Shown: positions 43,981 to 55,329, counted from the first letter of the stretch. The stretch is DNA of 64,000 nt from Rhabdophis nuchalis (GCA_039707465.1 CM077648.1:71815619-71879618), one strand, 5' to 3'. The notes: generated by a model from the letters alone, not told the origin. Translations and numbers: made by a program.

Positions 43981-45792
43981 TCTATATAAATAAAAATGTA
44001 AAATAGTTTGTACGAAGCCGCTAATCTCAAAAACTACTGGACCGATCTACCTCAAATTTTGACACAATGTTGCCAAGGACTTCCGATAATAGAATACCTA
44101 CTCATTTTGTGCCTAGCACACATGTATCGTGTGCAAGGTACACACATGTAAAATGTACCCACTGATCATGTTTTTACCTTCCTGTAGCTCCTCCCACCTG
44201 GCTGATACGTCACGAAAAAACTCCCTGCACGTGCGACTGACATGTGCCTCCCTGTCAGAGCCCAACGGCAGCCAGCTGATACATCACACAAACACTTCCT
44301 GCACGTACGACTGACATGCACCCCCGTCACGGCACGGCACTTTCCTCTCACCACAGCACCTTCTCCTCACGCCACGGGACTTCAAAGGGCATTGAACCGC
44401 CCACCCACCCCCCGTCTCCCTCCCTCCCTCCCTTGAGGCAGCAGGCACCTGGTAGCTTCACCTCCCAGCCCCACTCCGTGGAGAAAGTGGGCGCGCCACG
44501 TAGTTGCAGCCCGGAGCGGGACCACGGCCCCTCTCCCAGCTGGTCTTTCCTTGCTCGGGGGGGCGGGGGGCTTCAGAGGGAGGCTTCTGCAGGGGCCCAG
44601 GTGAGTGGGAACGGCTTCCCGACGTTGCAAGCTCTCTGAGGCTCTGGTTGTGTGGGCTGAGCAGGCTTCTGCAGAGGCTTCCCTCCGAAGGCCTCCGAGA
44701 GGGGGGGGGGCGGTTGGGAGAGGGGCTGTGATCCTGCTCTGGTTGTGATTTTGCAGCACGCGCGCACGGCTGTGTTCTCCATGGAGTGGGGCTGCGGCTG
44801 GAAGACGAGACAGGCACGGAGAGAGACAGAGAGGCAGAGAGGGGGAGGGAAGGAGGGAGAGACAGACTGAGAGAGACACACAGAGAGAGACAGAGAGTGA
44901 GTGAGTGAGTGAGTGAGTGAGTGAGAGACAGACAGACACAAACACGTACACACACAGAGTGATTAAGTGAGTGAGAGGCAAAAAGACAGGCACACACACA
45001 CACACAGAGTGACAGAGAGGAAGGGAGGAGAGAGAGACACACAGAGATAATGTATGAGAGAAAGATAGACAGGCACACATACACAAATAGAGTGACAGAG
45101 ATGGGGGAGGAAGGAGAGAGAGACATAGAGATACAGAGAGAGATATATAAATAGAGACACAGATAGAGAATGACAGAGAAAGGTAGGTAGGTAGGTGGAT
45201 AGAGATGGAGAAATACAGTAGGTAGGTAGATAGGGGATAGATAGAGGGAGAAATATAGTAGGTAGGTAGGTAGATAGAGGGAGAAAGGAAGAAATACAGT
45301 AGGTAGGTAAGTAGAGGGATAGGCAGAGAGGGAGAAATACAGTAGGTAGATAGGTAGGTGGATAGGTAGGTGGATAGATAGATAGGGAGAAATACAGTAG
45401 GTAGGTAGGTAGAGGAATAGAGAGGGAGGGAGAAATACAGTAGGTAGGTAGGTAGGTAGGTAGGTAGGTAGGTAGGTAGGTAGAGGGAGAAAGGAAGAAA
45501 TACAGTAGGTAGGTAAGTAGCACGATAGACAGAGAGGGAGAAATACAGTAGGTAGGTAGGTAGGGGGATAGATAGATAGGGAGAAATACAGTAGGTAGGT
45601 AGGTAGAGGAATAGAGAGGGAGAAATACAGTAGGTAGGTAGAGGGATAGATAGAGAGGGAGAAATACAGTAGGTAGGTAGGTTGGGGGTTATACGGTGTT
45701 TGTGTGTATGTGTGCAGGTGTAGATCTACACACACATTGGTTGGCCACTTAACCAGGCTGGGCCACAGCAACGCGTGGCCGGGTACAGCTAG
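43981..45792 (+). mobile_element. Non-autonomous Helitron (1812 bp)
   Basis: Starts TCTATATAAATAAAAATGTA and ends in CTAG, lying between host A (43980) and T (45793), the Helitron rule. A hairpin GGCCAC-AGCAACGC-GTGGCC (45761-45780) sits 12 bp from the 3' end. The 5' text AACTACTGGACCGATCTACC and the 3' text GCAACGCGTGGCCGGGTACA match Helitrons known from bats and reptiles. No Rep/helicase gene. Cargo: a GC-rich piece (44160-44780) and a long purine microsatellite (44800-45690). Confidence 0.95.
44800..45690. repeat. Compound microsatellite: (GAGA/CACA)n and (GGTA)n with AAATACAGTAGG spacers
   Basis: First half alternates GAGAGACA, GAGTGAGT and CACACA; second half repeats GGGAGAAATACAGTAGGTAGG about ten times with 40-60 bp period. 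The second motif also fills the TA-flanked DNA elements at 22700, 48650 and 50100. Confidence 0.93.
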
Positions 45793-47426
45793 TAGATAAT
45801 AAAAATCGGGGGTGGGTGGGGGTGGGGGTGGAGAACGTTTGTAAAGCATATGCTATTGTGAACTTTAATTAACTGTAACACTGAAATGTAATATGCATGT
45901 ATGGTACAGAACGGATTGCAATACAAAAGGAATTAAGGGTAAATTAGCTAAAGATAGTAGGCTAGCTGATATGTATTAATAATGGAAAGTCAAAGGATTA
46001 TGGTGGGTTACAAATAAAAAAAATATTAGTTGGGAAAATTACTAGAGGAGGGGGGGAAATGAAGGGAAAATTTGGAAATATGCCTGATAATATAGAGTTA
46101 AAATTATAAAATGAGACAAAAATATGAGCTTTTAATGATGTATAAGTATGTAACAGTATTATGAGGATAGCGGGAAATTTGAATCTGTCTTGCACTGCAT
46201 CCAAAAAAGAGGTTGTTACAGGGAGAGGAGAGAGGAAACAAATGGAATTCGTATAAAGTTATACCTTTAAAAGAAAAACTAGCAATATGGAAAATAATTT
46301 TTTTCTTTTCTCTTTGGGAATATAATTATTAATGCCACTGATATTAAATAGGGTTTGTTAAAATGCAGAAATATACCATGTAAAATAGAAAATGGAAGGG
46401 AGGGAGGGAAAGAGAGAGAAAGGAGACAGGAGGGAGGGAAGTAGAAGGGAGGGAAAGACTAGGAGAGGGGGAAGGTATGGAAAGAGAGGAGAGGAGAGGG
46501 AGAGAGCAAGGGGAAGTAGGGAAGAGAGAGGGCAGAGGGAAGAAAGGAGGTAGGGAGGAGGAGAGAGGGAGAGGAGAAGAGTTGAAGATGAAATAGACGA
46601 TAATATGGTGTATGGAAAGCAGAAGAGCAAATAAAATTGAAGAGGCTTAATGGCAAGAGGAATTGATATTTTACGGAATATTCAAAAAATGTTTTTAAAG
46701 ATGTAATGGTATACTTTGGATTATATTATATGTATGTTAAAAAATAAAAAACTTTTGGCAAATAAAAAAATGCGAACAGCTGGATACTGACTCCCATTTA
46801 TGAAAGTTGCAGTGTGTCAGGGTCATTGATTACCTTTTGCGACATTCTGAGAAGCAAAGTCAATGGGTAAACCAGATTCACTTACCAACTGCAATGATTC
46901 ACTTAACAACTGTGGCAAGATAGGTTGTAAAATGGAGCAAAAATCACTTAACAAATGTCCCACTTACCAACATAAATTTTGGGCTCAATTGTGGGTGTAA
47001 GTCGAGGACTACCTGTATACAAATCTCATTCATTCATCATTGGTTGCACAACTGTTTAGAATAGAATAGAATAGAATAGAATAGAATAGAATTGAATTCT
47101 TTATTGGCCGTGTGATTGGACACACAAGGAATTTGTCTTTGGTGCAGATGCTCTCAGTGTACATAAAACAAAAGATACATTTGCCAAGAATCATAAGGTA
47201 TAAAACTTAATGATAATCATAGGTACAAATAAGCAATCAAATCATATTAGAAAACAATATAAATCATAAGGATACAAGCAACAAAGTTACAGTCATACAG
47301 TCATAAGTGGGAGGAGATGGGTGATAGGAATGATGGAAAGATTAATAGTGCAGACTTAGTAAACAGTTTGACAGTGTTGAGGGAATTATTTGTTTAGCAG
47401 AGGGATGGCTGTTCTTGTGTCTAGTT

Positions 47427-48034
47427 TAAGGTGACTATCCGTCCCGCTTCTGGCGGGGCAGACCCGCTTCTCCATTAGATATCCCGCCACCCGCCTTTTC
47501 TTCAAAATGTCCCGCTTTGGGCGCTCTGTACGCGCTCAGAGGCGGGCGCCTCTGAGCACTGGCTCGGGCGGGGAGGGCCTCGGAGGGGGGGGCGCATGCG
47601 CTCCGGCGCGTCACGCGCCTGCAGAGGGCGTCGGGGCACACTCCCCCCCCGCGGGGCACTCTTTAAAGGCAGCGGCAGCGGCTCTCAGCGCGTGAGGGAT
47701 GGCCTTCAGCCCAATGGTCAGGCGCACGGCTGCTGGGTCTGGCAGCAGCGCAGGAGGTGCCGGGCGAGCAGCGCAATGGCTCCGAGTGCGGTAGGCGAGA
47801 GCGACACGCTGAGTGCCCTTCCCAGCAGCCGCCCCGAAGACCGTCCCTCACGCGCTGAGAGCTGCCGGATCGGTCTGCCGCAGCTGCCTTTAAAGTGGCC
47901 CCCGCGGCAGCTGTTGGGAGCGCGCCCCTTCCCCGACGCCCTCTGCGCAGGCGCGTGACGTGCTGGAGCGCGCGCGCACGCTCCCCCCCACCAACGGTGT
48001 CCCGCTTTGGCATTTTGAAAATCCGGTCACCTTA
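47427..48034. mobile_element. Foldback hAT-type element (608 bp)
   Basis: Ends TAAGGTGAC and GTCACCTTA, flanked by a perfect 8-bp duplication GTCTAGTT (47419-47426, 48035-48042). The interior is GC-rich and largely palindromic: GCTCTCAGCGCGTGAGGGA (47682) against TCCCTCACGCGCTGAGAGC (47845), and GGCGCGTCACGCGCCTGCAG (47604) against GCGCAGGCGCGTGACGTGC (47945). Confidence 0.93.
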
Positions 48035-48068
48035 GTCTAGTTGTTCTCGTGTGCAGTGCTCTATAGCA

Positions 48069-48542
48069 TCATTTTGAAGGTAGGAGTAGAAACAATTTAT
48101 GTCCAGGGTGTGAGGAGGCTGTAAATATTTTCACAGCCCTCTCTTTGACTCCTGCATTATACAGATCCTCAATGGAAGGCAGGTTGGCAGCAATTGTTTT
48201 TTCTTCAGTTCTAATTATCCATTGAAGTCTGTGTCTGTCTTGTTGGGTTGAAGAACCCAACCAGACAGTTATAGAGGTGCAGATGACAGACTCAATAATT
48301 CCTCTGTAGAACTGTATCAGCAGCTCCTTGGGCAGTTTGAGCTTCCTGCGTTGTCGCAGAAAAAACATTCTTTTTTGTGCTTTTTTGATATTAGGTGCCC
48401 ATTTTAGGTCTTGAGATACGGTAGAACCTAGAAATTTGAAGATCTCTACTATTGATACTGTGTTGTCTAGTATTGTAAGAGGTGGTAGTATGGTAGGGTT
48501 TCTCCTAAACCATAGGTTTTTTTTTAGTGTGGCTTTTGTCAT
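48069..48542 (-). pseudogene. Rex1 reverse transcriptase C-terminus, Rex1-B
   Basis: Open 157-codon frame with FKFLGSTVSQDLKW, RMFFLRQRRKLKLPKELL, YRGIIESVICTSITVWLG and DLYNAGVKERAVKIF, then DPGHKLFLLLPSK-type residues shared with Rex1-A. This is the region after the catalytic palm; the palm itself is absent. It is better preserved than the matching part of Rex1-A. Confidence 0.9.
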
Positions 48543-48560
48543 ACTACCTAAGAAGATATA

Positions 48561-49458
48561 CCGTATTTTTGGAGTATAAGACGCACCGAAGTATAAGACG
48601 CACCAAGGTTTTGAAGAGGCAAATTAAACAAAAAATAGGTAGGTAGAGAGAGGGAGATAGAAATACAGTAGGTAGGTAGGTAGGTAGGTAGGTAGGTAGG
48701 TAGAGGGATAGAGAGAGAGAGAGAGAGAAATACAGTGAGTAGGCAGGGAGAGAGAGTAGGTAGGTCGGTAGATAGATAAGAGGGAGAGAAATATAGTAGG
48801 TAGGTAGGTAGATAGAGGGGGAGAGAGGGGGGAGAAATACAGTAGGTAGGTAGGGAGAGAGAATAGGTAGGTAAGTAGATGTTTCCAGGTACACTTATCC
48901 ATGTGCTGGAGAAGGAAATCACTGACAATCTGCAGCACCTAACTTTGTTCCTGCTGGCACAGCATTTCATCCATGTAATTCTCATCAATCAGTTAAAGAG
49001 GTTTCCAAATGGGAAAAAAAAACCCTTTTTGCACTCTGGAAACCTCCCCAAAACAGCCCATCTTTCGCGAAAACAGGCCCGTTTTTTTCAAATAAAAGGC
49101 ATGAATAGCCTTGGGGGGGCTTGCAGAGTGCTCCTGGGGGGGGGAGAGCAAAAAAAATGGCCCATTTTTTGCAAAAACAGGCTGTTTTTTGTCAAAAGAA
49201 ATGCATGCCTAGCCTTACGGAGGCTTATAGAGTGCTGCTCGGGGCTGGGGGACAAAAAAAGGCCCATGTTTTGCTTATTTCTGCCCTCCCCAGCCCCCAA
49301 GAGCTTTTTGAAAGTCTCCATAAGGGTATGCACGGCCATTTTGGTGAAGGGGCGGGGCTTCGGGAGGCAAAAATTGCTGTTTTCGATATATAAGACGCAC
49401 CCAGATTTTCAGCTTTTTTTAGAGGAAAAAGGTGCGTCTTATACTCCAAAAAATACGG
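48561..49458 (-). mobile_element. TA-flanked DNA element, complete (copy 1, 898 bp)
   Basis: Termini CCGTATTTTTGGAGTATAAG and CTTATACTCCAAAAAATACGG are inverted, with TA on both outer sides (48559-48560, 49459-49460). Inside: a GGTA/GAGA microsatellite (48635-48880), a conserved block (TGTGCTGGAGAAGGAAATCA) and a G-rich half. Non-coding; the superfamily is not certain. Confidence 0.88.
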
Positions 49459-49665
49459 TACATTAGCTAAAACTTTTTTTCTCTGTCTTAAATCATTTTT
49501 TATTTCAATTTATATGATATATGCATATAAGCATATATGCGTGCGGAACACCCCAAACTATAAACTAGATAACCAAATTTGAGTGAAGCACTTAGCATTA
49601 TGGTTTATGATTTAGTGTGACTGGAATCCAGAAAACTAGATAAATGACAGCTAACTACAGATATA

Positions 49666-50401
49666 CCGTATTTTTCAGAGATATACCTTTTTTCCTCTAA
49701 AAAGAGGCTGAAAATCTGGGTGCATCTTATACACCGAATACAGCAATTTTTTTGCCTCCTGAAGCTCCACCCCCTTCACCCAAATGGTCGTGCATAGCCT
49801 TATGCACGACCATTTCAGAAGGTTCCTGGTGGCTGGAGAGGGCAGAAATGAGCGAAAACAGCCCTTTTTTCCTTCAATTCTTCTCCCCCCCCCGGCCAGG
49901 AGCACTATTTCGCGGAAAACAGGCCGTTTCGGGGAGGTTTGCAGAGTGCAAAAAAACGTTTTTTCCTCTTTCAAGAAAGCTGTTTAATTAGAGGGATTAA
50001 TGAGAATTACATTGGTCAAGTGATGTGCCAGTACTTTTAGGTGCTACAGGTTGTCAGCAATTTCCTTCTCCAGCACATGGGTAAATACAGCTGGAAACAT
50101 CTACCTACCTACCTATTCTCTCTCTCTCCCTATCTACTGTATTTCTCTCTCTCTCTCTCTCTATTTCTCTCTATCCATCTACCTACCTACCTACTCTTTC
50201 TCTCCCTCCCCGTCTATTTCTCTCTTTTTCTCTCTCTATTCCTCTACCTACCAACCTACCTACTCTCTCTCTATTTCTCTCTCTCTATCCTCTACCTACC
50301 TACTCGCTCTCTCCCTCTCTCTCCCTCTTCCTCCCGACCCAATTTTTTTTAAAAATTGCCTCTTCAAAACCTAGGTGCATCTTATACTCTGAAAAATATG
50401 C
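49666..50401 (+). mobile_element. TA-flanked DNA element, complete (copy 2, 736 bp)
   Basis: Starts CCGTATTTTTCAGAG and ends GAAAAATATGC; TA on both sides. Internal order matches copy 1 in the opposite orientation, including TTTCCTTCTCCAGCACATGG and a CTACCTACCTA/TCTCTC tract (50100-50330). More diverged than copy 1. Confidence 0.85.
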
Positions 50402-50505
50402 TAAATAGTCTAAAGATGACTGAATGCAATGCAAAAGCAGCTACCTCCCACTTTATTTCCCTTCCCCAGAGCATATATTTTATTCCAAATTGAGATAAGA
50501 TATTG

Positions 50506-51775
50506 CAGCGATGACGAACCTTTTTAGGCTCGTGTGCCACAAGGTGGGGGAGTGCAGGGCATGCTGCACCCAGTGTGCATGTGCGCACTACAGACATGCC
50601 CCCCCCCCATTTTTTACATGCTCTTTTCACCCTCCCCAGGCTCCAGAGGCTTTATAGGAGCCTGGGGAGGGCATAAACAGCCCCCCCCCGGAGGCTTCAG
50701 GAGCTTCCCTGAAGCCTCCGGAGGACTAAAAACGACGCTACGAGCAAACCGGAATCTTCTTTTTTTCCCCCCAGGGTAATTATTTTATTTATTTTTGAGC
50801 AAACACAGATAAAACAGACATATTTGAAAAAACATAAAAAGCCATCTTTCGTTCCAGATTACAAATCATAAAAATTGTGTCAGTTAATCACAAAGTTCCA
50901 TGCATTTCTTCCTTAGTCATCACTTGTCTTTCATGTCGATTTTTACAATTATTATATCTCAACCTCAATTTAATTGATTGTCTTTACATCCTTTTGTATG
51001 TAAAACAAAAGTATACAATGGCATTCCACCAACAAAACAAACGAAGAAAAGAAAAGAACAAAATTAAAAATAAAGATAAAAAGGAAAAATCATCTCTATG
51101 TTGTATCCTTTCGAAAGAATACTGACCAGCCTCACATAACTTCTGTGCATCTCTAAATGATTATCATTCATAAATAATCTAATTTTATAAATTATAAATC
51201 AGATCATATACCTTAATATCAGTACACCAAAATTCTCATCTAATATTCCAAATTTAATCTATCTTCTTTTTCAAACGTCTTTAAAACACAACCACCTAAT
51301 AGCATCCATTTTCTATTCCCAACAGATATACACATATACATACAATAATATTCTAAAACCATCTAACTAATTATCAATCATCAAAATATAACAATTTTCA
51401 TTATCAGCCAGTATCAACTATAATTATTCTTCAGTAGTATCTAATACAGTCTTAAATTTTGTTTATATCTAATCTCATAGATTTCTACAAATACATAGAT
51501 ATTTATCATTAAACTATAACATTATTATTGGTTACTCTTATTGTAAATAACTATTAATTAACTAATAATCCTTCGATGATATTCGATGGTGTTTAGAACA
51601 AACCGGAATCTTCTATAAAGCCTGGGGAGGGCGAAAAATGGCTTTAAAAATGGCTAAATAAGCTGGCTAGCGCGCGCATGCGTGCTGGCCAGCTGACAGG
51701 GCAAGGCCTCGCGTGCCCTGCCAAATGGCTCCACGTGCTGCCTGTGGCACACGTGCCATAGGTTCGCCATCACTG
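50506..51775. mobile_element. hAT-type element (copy c) carrying a retroelement insertion
   Basis: CAGCGATGACGAACCTTTTT at the left, AGGTTCGCCATCACTG at the right; perfect 8-bp duplication AGATATTG (50498-50505, 51776-51783). The element itself is about 416 bp and contains GCCTGGGGAGGGC blocks as in copies a and d. Confidence 0.95.
50761..51598 (-). mobile_element. L1-like 3' fragment nested in the hAT
   Basis: Perfect 16-bp duplication CAAACCGGAATCTTCT at 50745-50760 and 51599-51614. T-run at the left edge means the poly(A) tail is on the minus strand. AT-rich; short frames only. Composition resembles the L1-B 3' end. Confidence 0.85.
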
Positions 51776-51783
51776 AGATATTG

Positions 51784-52289
51784 AGAAAGGCAGCAAAGAT
51801 GCTGGATAAATGCAAACCAGGTACTTTGCTTTAAACTGAAATCTAGGAATAACATTAATGAACACAAAACAGTAGATTCATGGTGTCTTTAAGCATTGAA
51901 ATGGAAATTGCTGGGACCTAACTTTGCAGTCTAAAATAGAGAACTTCTATTATGTAGCACAAACTAAATTAAGTTCTAGATCTATATTGCAATTTAATTA
52001 ATTTAAAGCTGGCAAATAGGCCATCAAATCATCTGCAAAGCTGTGCTTGGGATCAGGGTGTCTGTTTCTATCTGATGAAATTCCCACCATCTCCATGGGG
52101 CAAGAATTGTGTAGACTTGCTCAGGCAGCAGCCTCACGCTTAATCATTCAAACTCAATCATTCATAATGGGGGGGGGGGGGGGGTTGGGAGAGAGAAATA
52201 AAGAGAGTAGGGCGATTATTGTGAACTAAGCCCTGAGGTAATTTAGGAGACAATGCTGCTTCAACTACATAACATAACAACATAACAAC
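51784..52289. other. No recognised feature
   Basis: Unique-looking sequence with a G run at 52169-52183. Confidence 0.5.
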
Positions 52290-52600
52290 GATGTGAAAGG
52301 ATTTTCCTGTCCGCGCGTTCGGGTGTTGTTTTTCCCATTCAGTTTATCTGCTCTAAACCCCGCCGCTCCCCTCAAAACACCATTAGCCGCTCCCCTCAAA
52401 ACACCATTAGCCCTCCCGTGGCCACAAATGCTGTTCTCGGCAAAAAAGGAAAACGGCGTGGCTGTCCCTGGCCTCCAAGCACGGCCGGACATGCCCTCGC
52501 CTTCTGATAAGTCCACCGCCTGGCCTCAACCTCATTTTCCGCGCCCCCAATGCGATCGGGCGCCAAAAATGAATGAATGAACCAACGACGGAATGAATGA

Positions 52601-52641
<41 letters not shown>

Positions 52642-53560
52642 TGCGTTTACACCCACGTGACTTGGCGCTTTGAGCGGTGCGAGCAGAGGCAGAACCAGTT
52701 TGCATTTTAATTTAACTTAGAGGTTTTGGTGACGTTGCACATTGCTTATCCTGGGCTGGGTTTATAAATGAAGCAGCTCGGGCTTTCTCTCGGTCTCTAG
52801 GGCGACCGTTGCTCAACGTAATTACGCCTTTTAAACCAATAGTGACTGATATTTTCCGCGTCCCTTTACATGATTAGAGGACTAATATATTGATTTGTTA
52901 ATGGAGGAGAGGCGGGGTGAGAAACTGGCGTCCATTTTTTTGCTGCCGCGAAATTCCCTCGCTCCCATCGTGGGAAAATAGCTTGTAAGGCAGCGGAGTC
53001 TTTGTGCCTGTTCTGTAATCGATCTCTCCTCAAGTGGAGGGGCTGAACACTTCAAAGGCCGCGGAGGCCGCTGGGGGTCGAGGCGAGAAGCGCCTCAGCT
53101 CGCCCCCAGGGCGCTCAGTTAACCCCCCTCGGTTTTCCTAGCGCTCCCTCCCCAAGGGAGCCCACCCGCCTTCCGAGCCAAGACAGCGGCGACTTGTTTT
53201 AAAGCGTCGCCTGGGAGGCGGCGTCGGCGGCGTCCGCCCCGCGCCCTTCTTTTGCAAGGTCTTCCGTGTCAGGCAAGCAGGTAGCAGCCCTTCAGCGTCA
53301 TCGCAGTGGCCTACTTGGCACTGCCACGCCAAAAACGCAAAGATGCCTGGCGCCAACTGGAGGCTGCTCCGAGCACTTGACACACAACCGCCGGGAGAGA
53401 TCGATAGCTTCTGGCGCGGAGACGCGTTTGGGTCGCGCGGCATCCCTCCTCGCCTCTCCACCCTCCCCCGACGGGACGTCGTAATGTCGTCGCTAGAAGG
53501 CGGGCCCGGTGAGAGTTTCTCGAGGAGGGACCGCGGAAGTAGCTGTTAAAGTCACCGTTC
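52290..53560. promoter_or_regulatory. CpG-rich region, candidate host CpG island
   Basis: Two CpG-rich blocks (52290-52560 and 52860-53560) without transposon termini or duplications around them. It includes a 24-bp tandem pair GCCGCTCCCCTCAAAACACC-ATTA (52362-52409), a (GT)n tract (52599-52632) and a TATAAAT at 52761. No frame here resembles a known protein. Unlike the GC-rich blocks at 36741 and 47427, nothing identifies it as a mobile element, so a promoter or 5' exon of a host gene is possible. Confidence 0.45.
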
Positions 53561-55329
53561 ATTCGCAGACAAGGAATTGTTGTTCCACAGAACGAATGCA
53601 GAGAATGGCGCGGCGTCCGCCAATCTTGAAACTTGTCCTTTCTCACTGTTTGAATATTCACCTGCAAGATGCAGGCATTCCTTCTTAGTGCAGGTTCAAA
53701 GGATCCCCGAGTGAAGGGGTCAGCAATTGGGCAGATTTTACTTCTTCCTTTCCAGAGGAGAGTTCTTTATGGATCTAAGTTTATAATTTCTATAAATAAT
53801 TAAAGTATATGAAAATGACCACAAATCATTACTGTAAGAGTTGGATTCCGTGATTTAAACGAATTGGGTAGACTGGCTAATTTCATTAAAAAATAACTTT
53901 TATTATTTTGCTTTTTTAAACCAGTCATTGTTTAAACATCAGCATGTTAGGTATTACTGAGTTAGGTTCAATTTTATGAACTGATATTTCATTATTTTGA
54001 CCTTTTTTCACTAAGAACTCATTGCTCTTCTGAGGAAATCCCCACAATTTCTTTAATCTCAGCCATCTTACTCACTTCTGTTTTTCAGATATTGCATTTA
54101 AAAGCTTATGCCACCACTGCAGGTTTTATGATGCCAGAAGATTTATTGTTTATATGCAGCAATCTTGGAAAAATTATTAAACAGATAAGGGGAAGGCTTC
54201 CTCTGTTAGCCAATCCATGCAATGTTTTGTAGGCCTCCAGTCCCCAGAGTAAAATATTCCACCTAATAAGAAAAGAAGCAGAATAGAATATTTTCCCTAA
54301 AGGAGGAGGAAAATCTTATCATAGACCTAAAGCAGCCCTAATTTTTCCTCCACTAAAACAGCCTGCAGGCAAAGCTTAAGGAAACTAAGTTTCATTCATA
54401 AAACAATGTATATATTGTAAAACTGGACTTGGCTAAAGTGATCTCCAAATGGCACACATACGTGGGAGCACTGGAAACCGGAAGCTCAGCTTCCCAGCAC
54501 AAGCATGTGCCCCAGGAAGCTGCTATTCCAGTTTCCAGTGCTCCCGCACTTGCAAAAACTAGCTGGCTGGCGCACACCAACGGCTGGCGTGCCCAGAGAA
54601 ATGGGTCTGTGTGCCACTTCCGGCATCATGGCCTTAAGAGCTGATCAGGACCTTGCAGACCATAAAAGAATTCTTCCAACACAATTAAATAATGAAGGAC
54701 ACATAGACCTAGACATTTCAATTACAAAGTTCCCAAAACTTAAAAACTCATCTACTCATCAGACAAATTTGCTAGCTGGCCTCAGAAATGCTTGCTGTTG
54801 TCACTGCTATCTCTGGGTCAATAAATCTCCTTTCCAATTGCAGCCTACCTCAGACTTATTTTCCTCTGCCTGAGTTTCTCCCCCAGCTTAGAATAAGACA
54901 TAAAACAGATTTAACTTCCAACAGTTTTTTGGCAACAGTGTGGAATGATTTTCTATTACTTTCTTCACTTTACTTACTCTCACACTTGTGATTCATTGTT
55001 AATCTCCCATAAAAATTAAATGGGATATAAATTAAAAATTTAAAGCTGGTGAACCAATAAAGTACAAATATTTTAAAATTTTGTTTTAATCTATTTTGGG
55101 CATCAATAAACTAGATTCCAATATCCTAGTACCTAGTGATATAATAATTTCATATAGGCCTAGAAACTGATGACAGAAAAAGACCCTGTGCTCCATTAAA
55201 TCTGCCCTTTGAGTTTCTGTTTCTGTTTTCTTTTTAATTTATTATTTTAATTATGTTTACATTTTTAGTTTACACATTTAGTTCCTCCAATGTGTTTTGT
55301 TTCTCAGATCTTGCACCATTTTTGTTGCC
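53561..55329. other. Mostly unique AT-rich DNA with a hAT-like remnant
   Basis: 54430-54650 contains an imperfect inverted repeat (GGGAGCACTGGAAACCGGAA at 54465 against CAGTTTCCAGTGCTCCCGCA at 54530) and ends CGGCATCATGGCC, reminiscent of the hAT copies. No gene seen in the rest. Confidence 0.5.

Larger units (their letters stand above)
43692..46774 (+). mobile_element. L1-like 3' tail inserted in the MITE, itself split by the Helitron
   Basis: AACAGCTG flanks the insertion (43684-43691 and 46775-46782). The right end GTTAAAAAATAAAAAACTTTT then AATAAAAAAATG is a poly(A)-type tail resembling the 3' end of the ORF1-only element (AATAAAACTTTTTCAATATA). The body (43692-43980 and 45793-46774) is purine-rich and non-coding. 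Confidence 0.65.
43555..47015. mobile_element. Mariner-type MITE split by an L1 tail and a Helitron
   Basis: Ends CAGGTAGTCCTCAACTTACA and TGTAAGTCGAGGACTACCTG are inverted and flanked by TA (43553-43554, 47016-47017). The element's own sequence is 43555-43691 and 46775-47015, about 380 bp; the rest is later insertion. The right arm shares AAATTTTGGGCTCAATTGTG with the fragment at 30230-30345. Confidence 0.88.
47059..48558 (-). mobile_element. Rex1 LINE, antisense 3' part (Rex1-B), split by a foldback hAT
   Basis: The (AATAG)n tail is at 47059-47093 on the left, followed by the inverted Rex1 3'UTR, which matches Rex1-A (for example TACACTGAGAGCATCTGCAC). The coding end lies at 48542-48069. 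The upstream part is cut by the DNA element that starts at 48561. Confidence 0.9.

Noticed and set aside
44458..45849. 463-codon minus-strand frame rich in YLPTYL and SLSLS
   Set aside because: It is translation of the GGTA/GAGA microsatellite in the Helitron, not a membrane protein.
53138..53667. Arginine/serine-rich frames on both strands in the CpG-rich region
   Set aside because: Overlapping antisense frames with no recognisable domain; GC-rich DNA has few stops.
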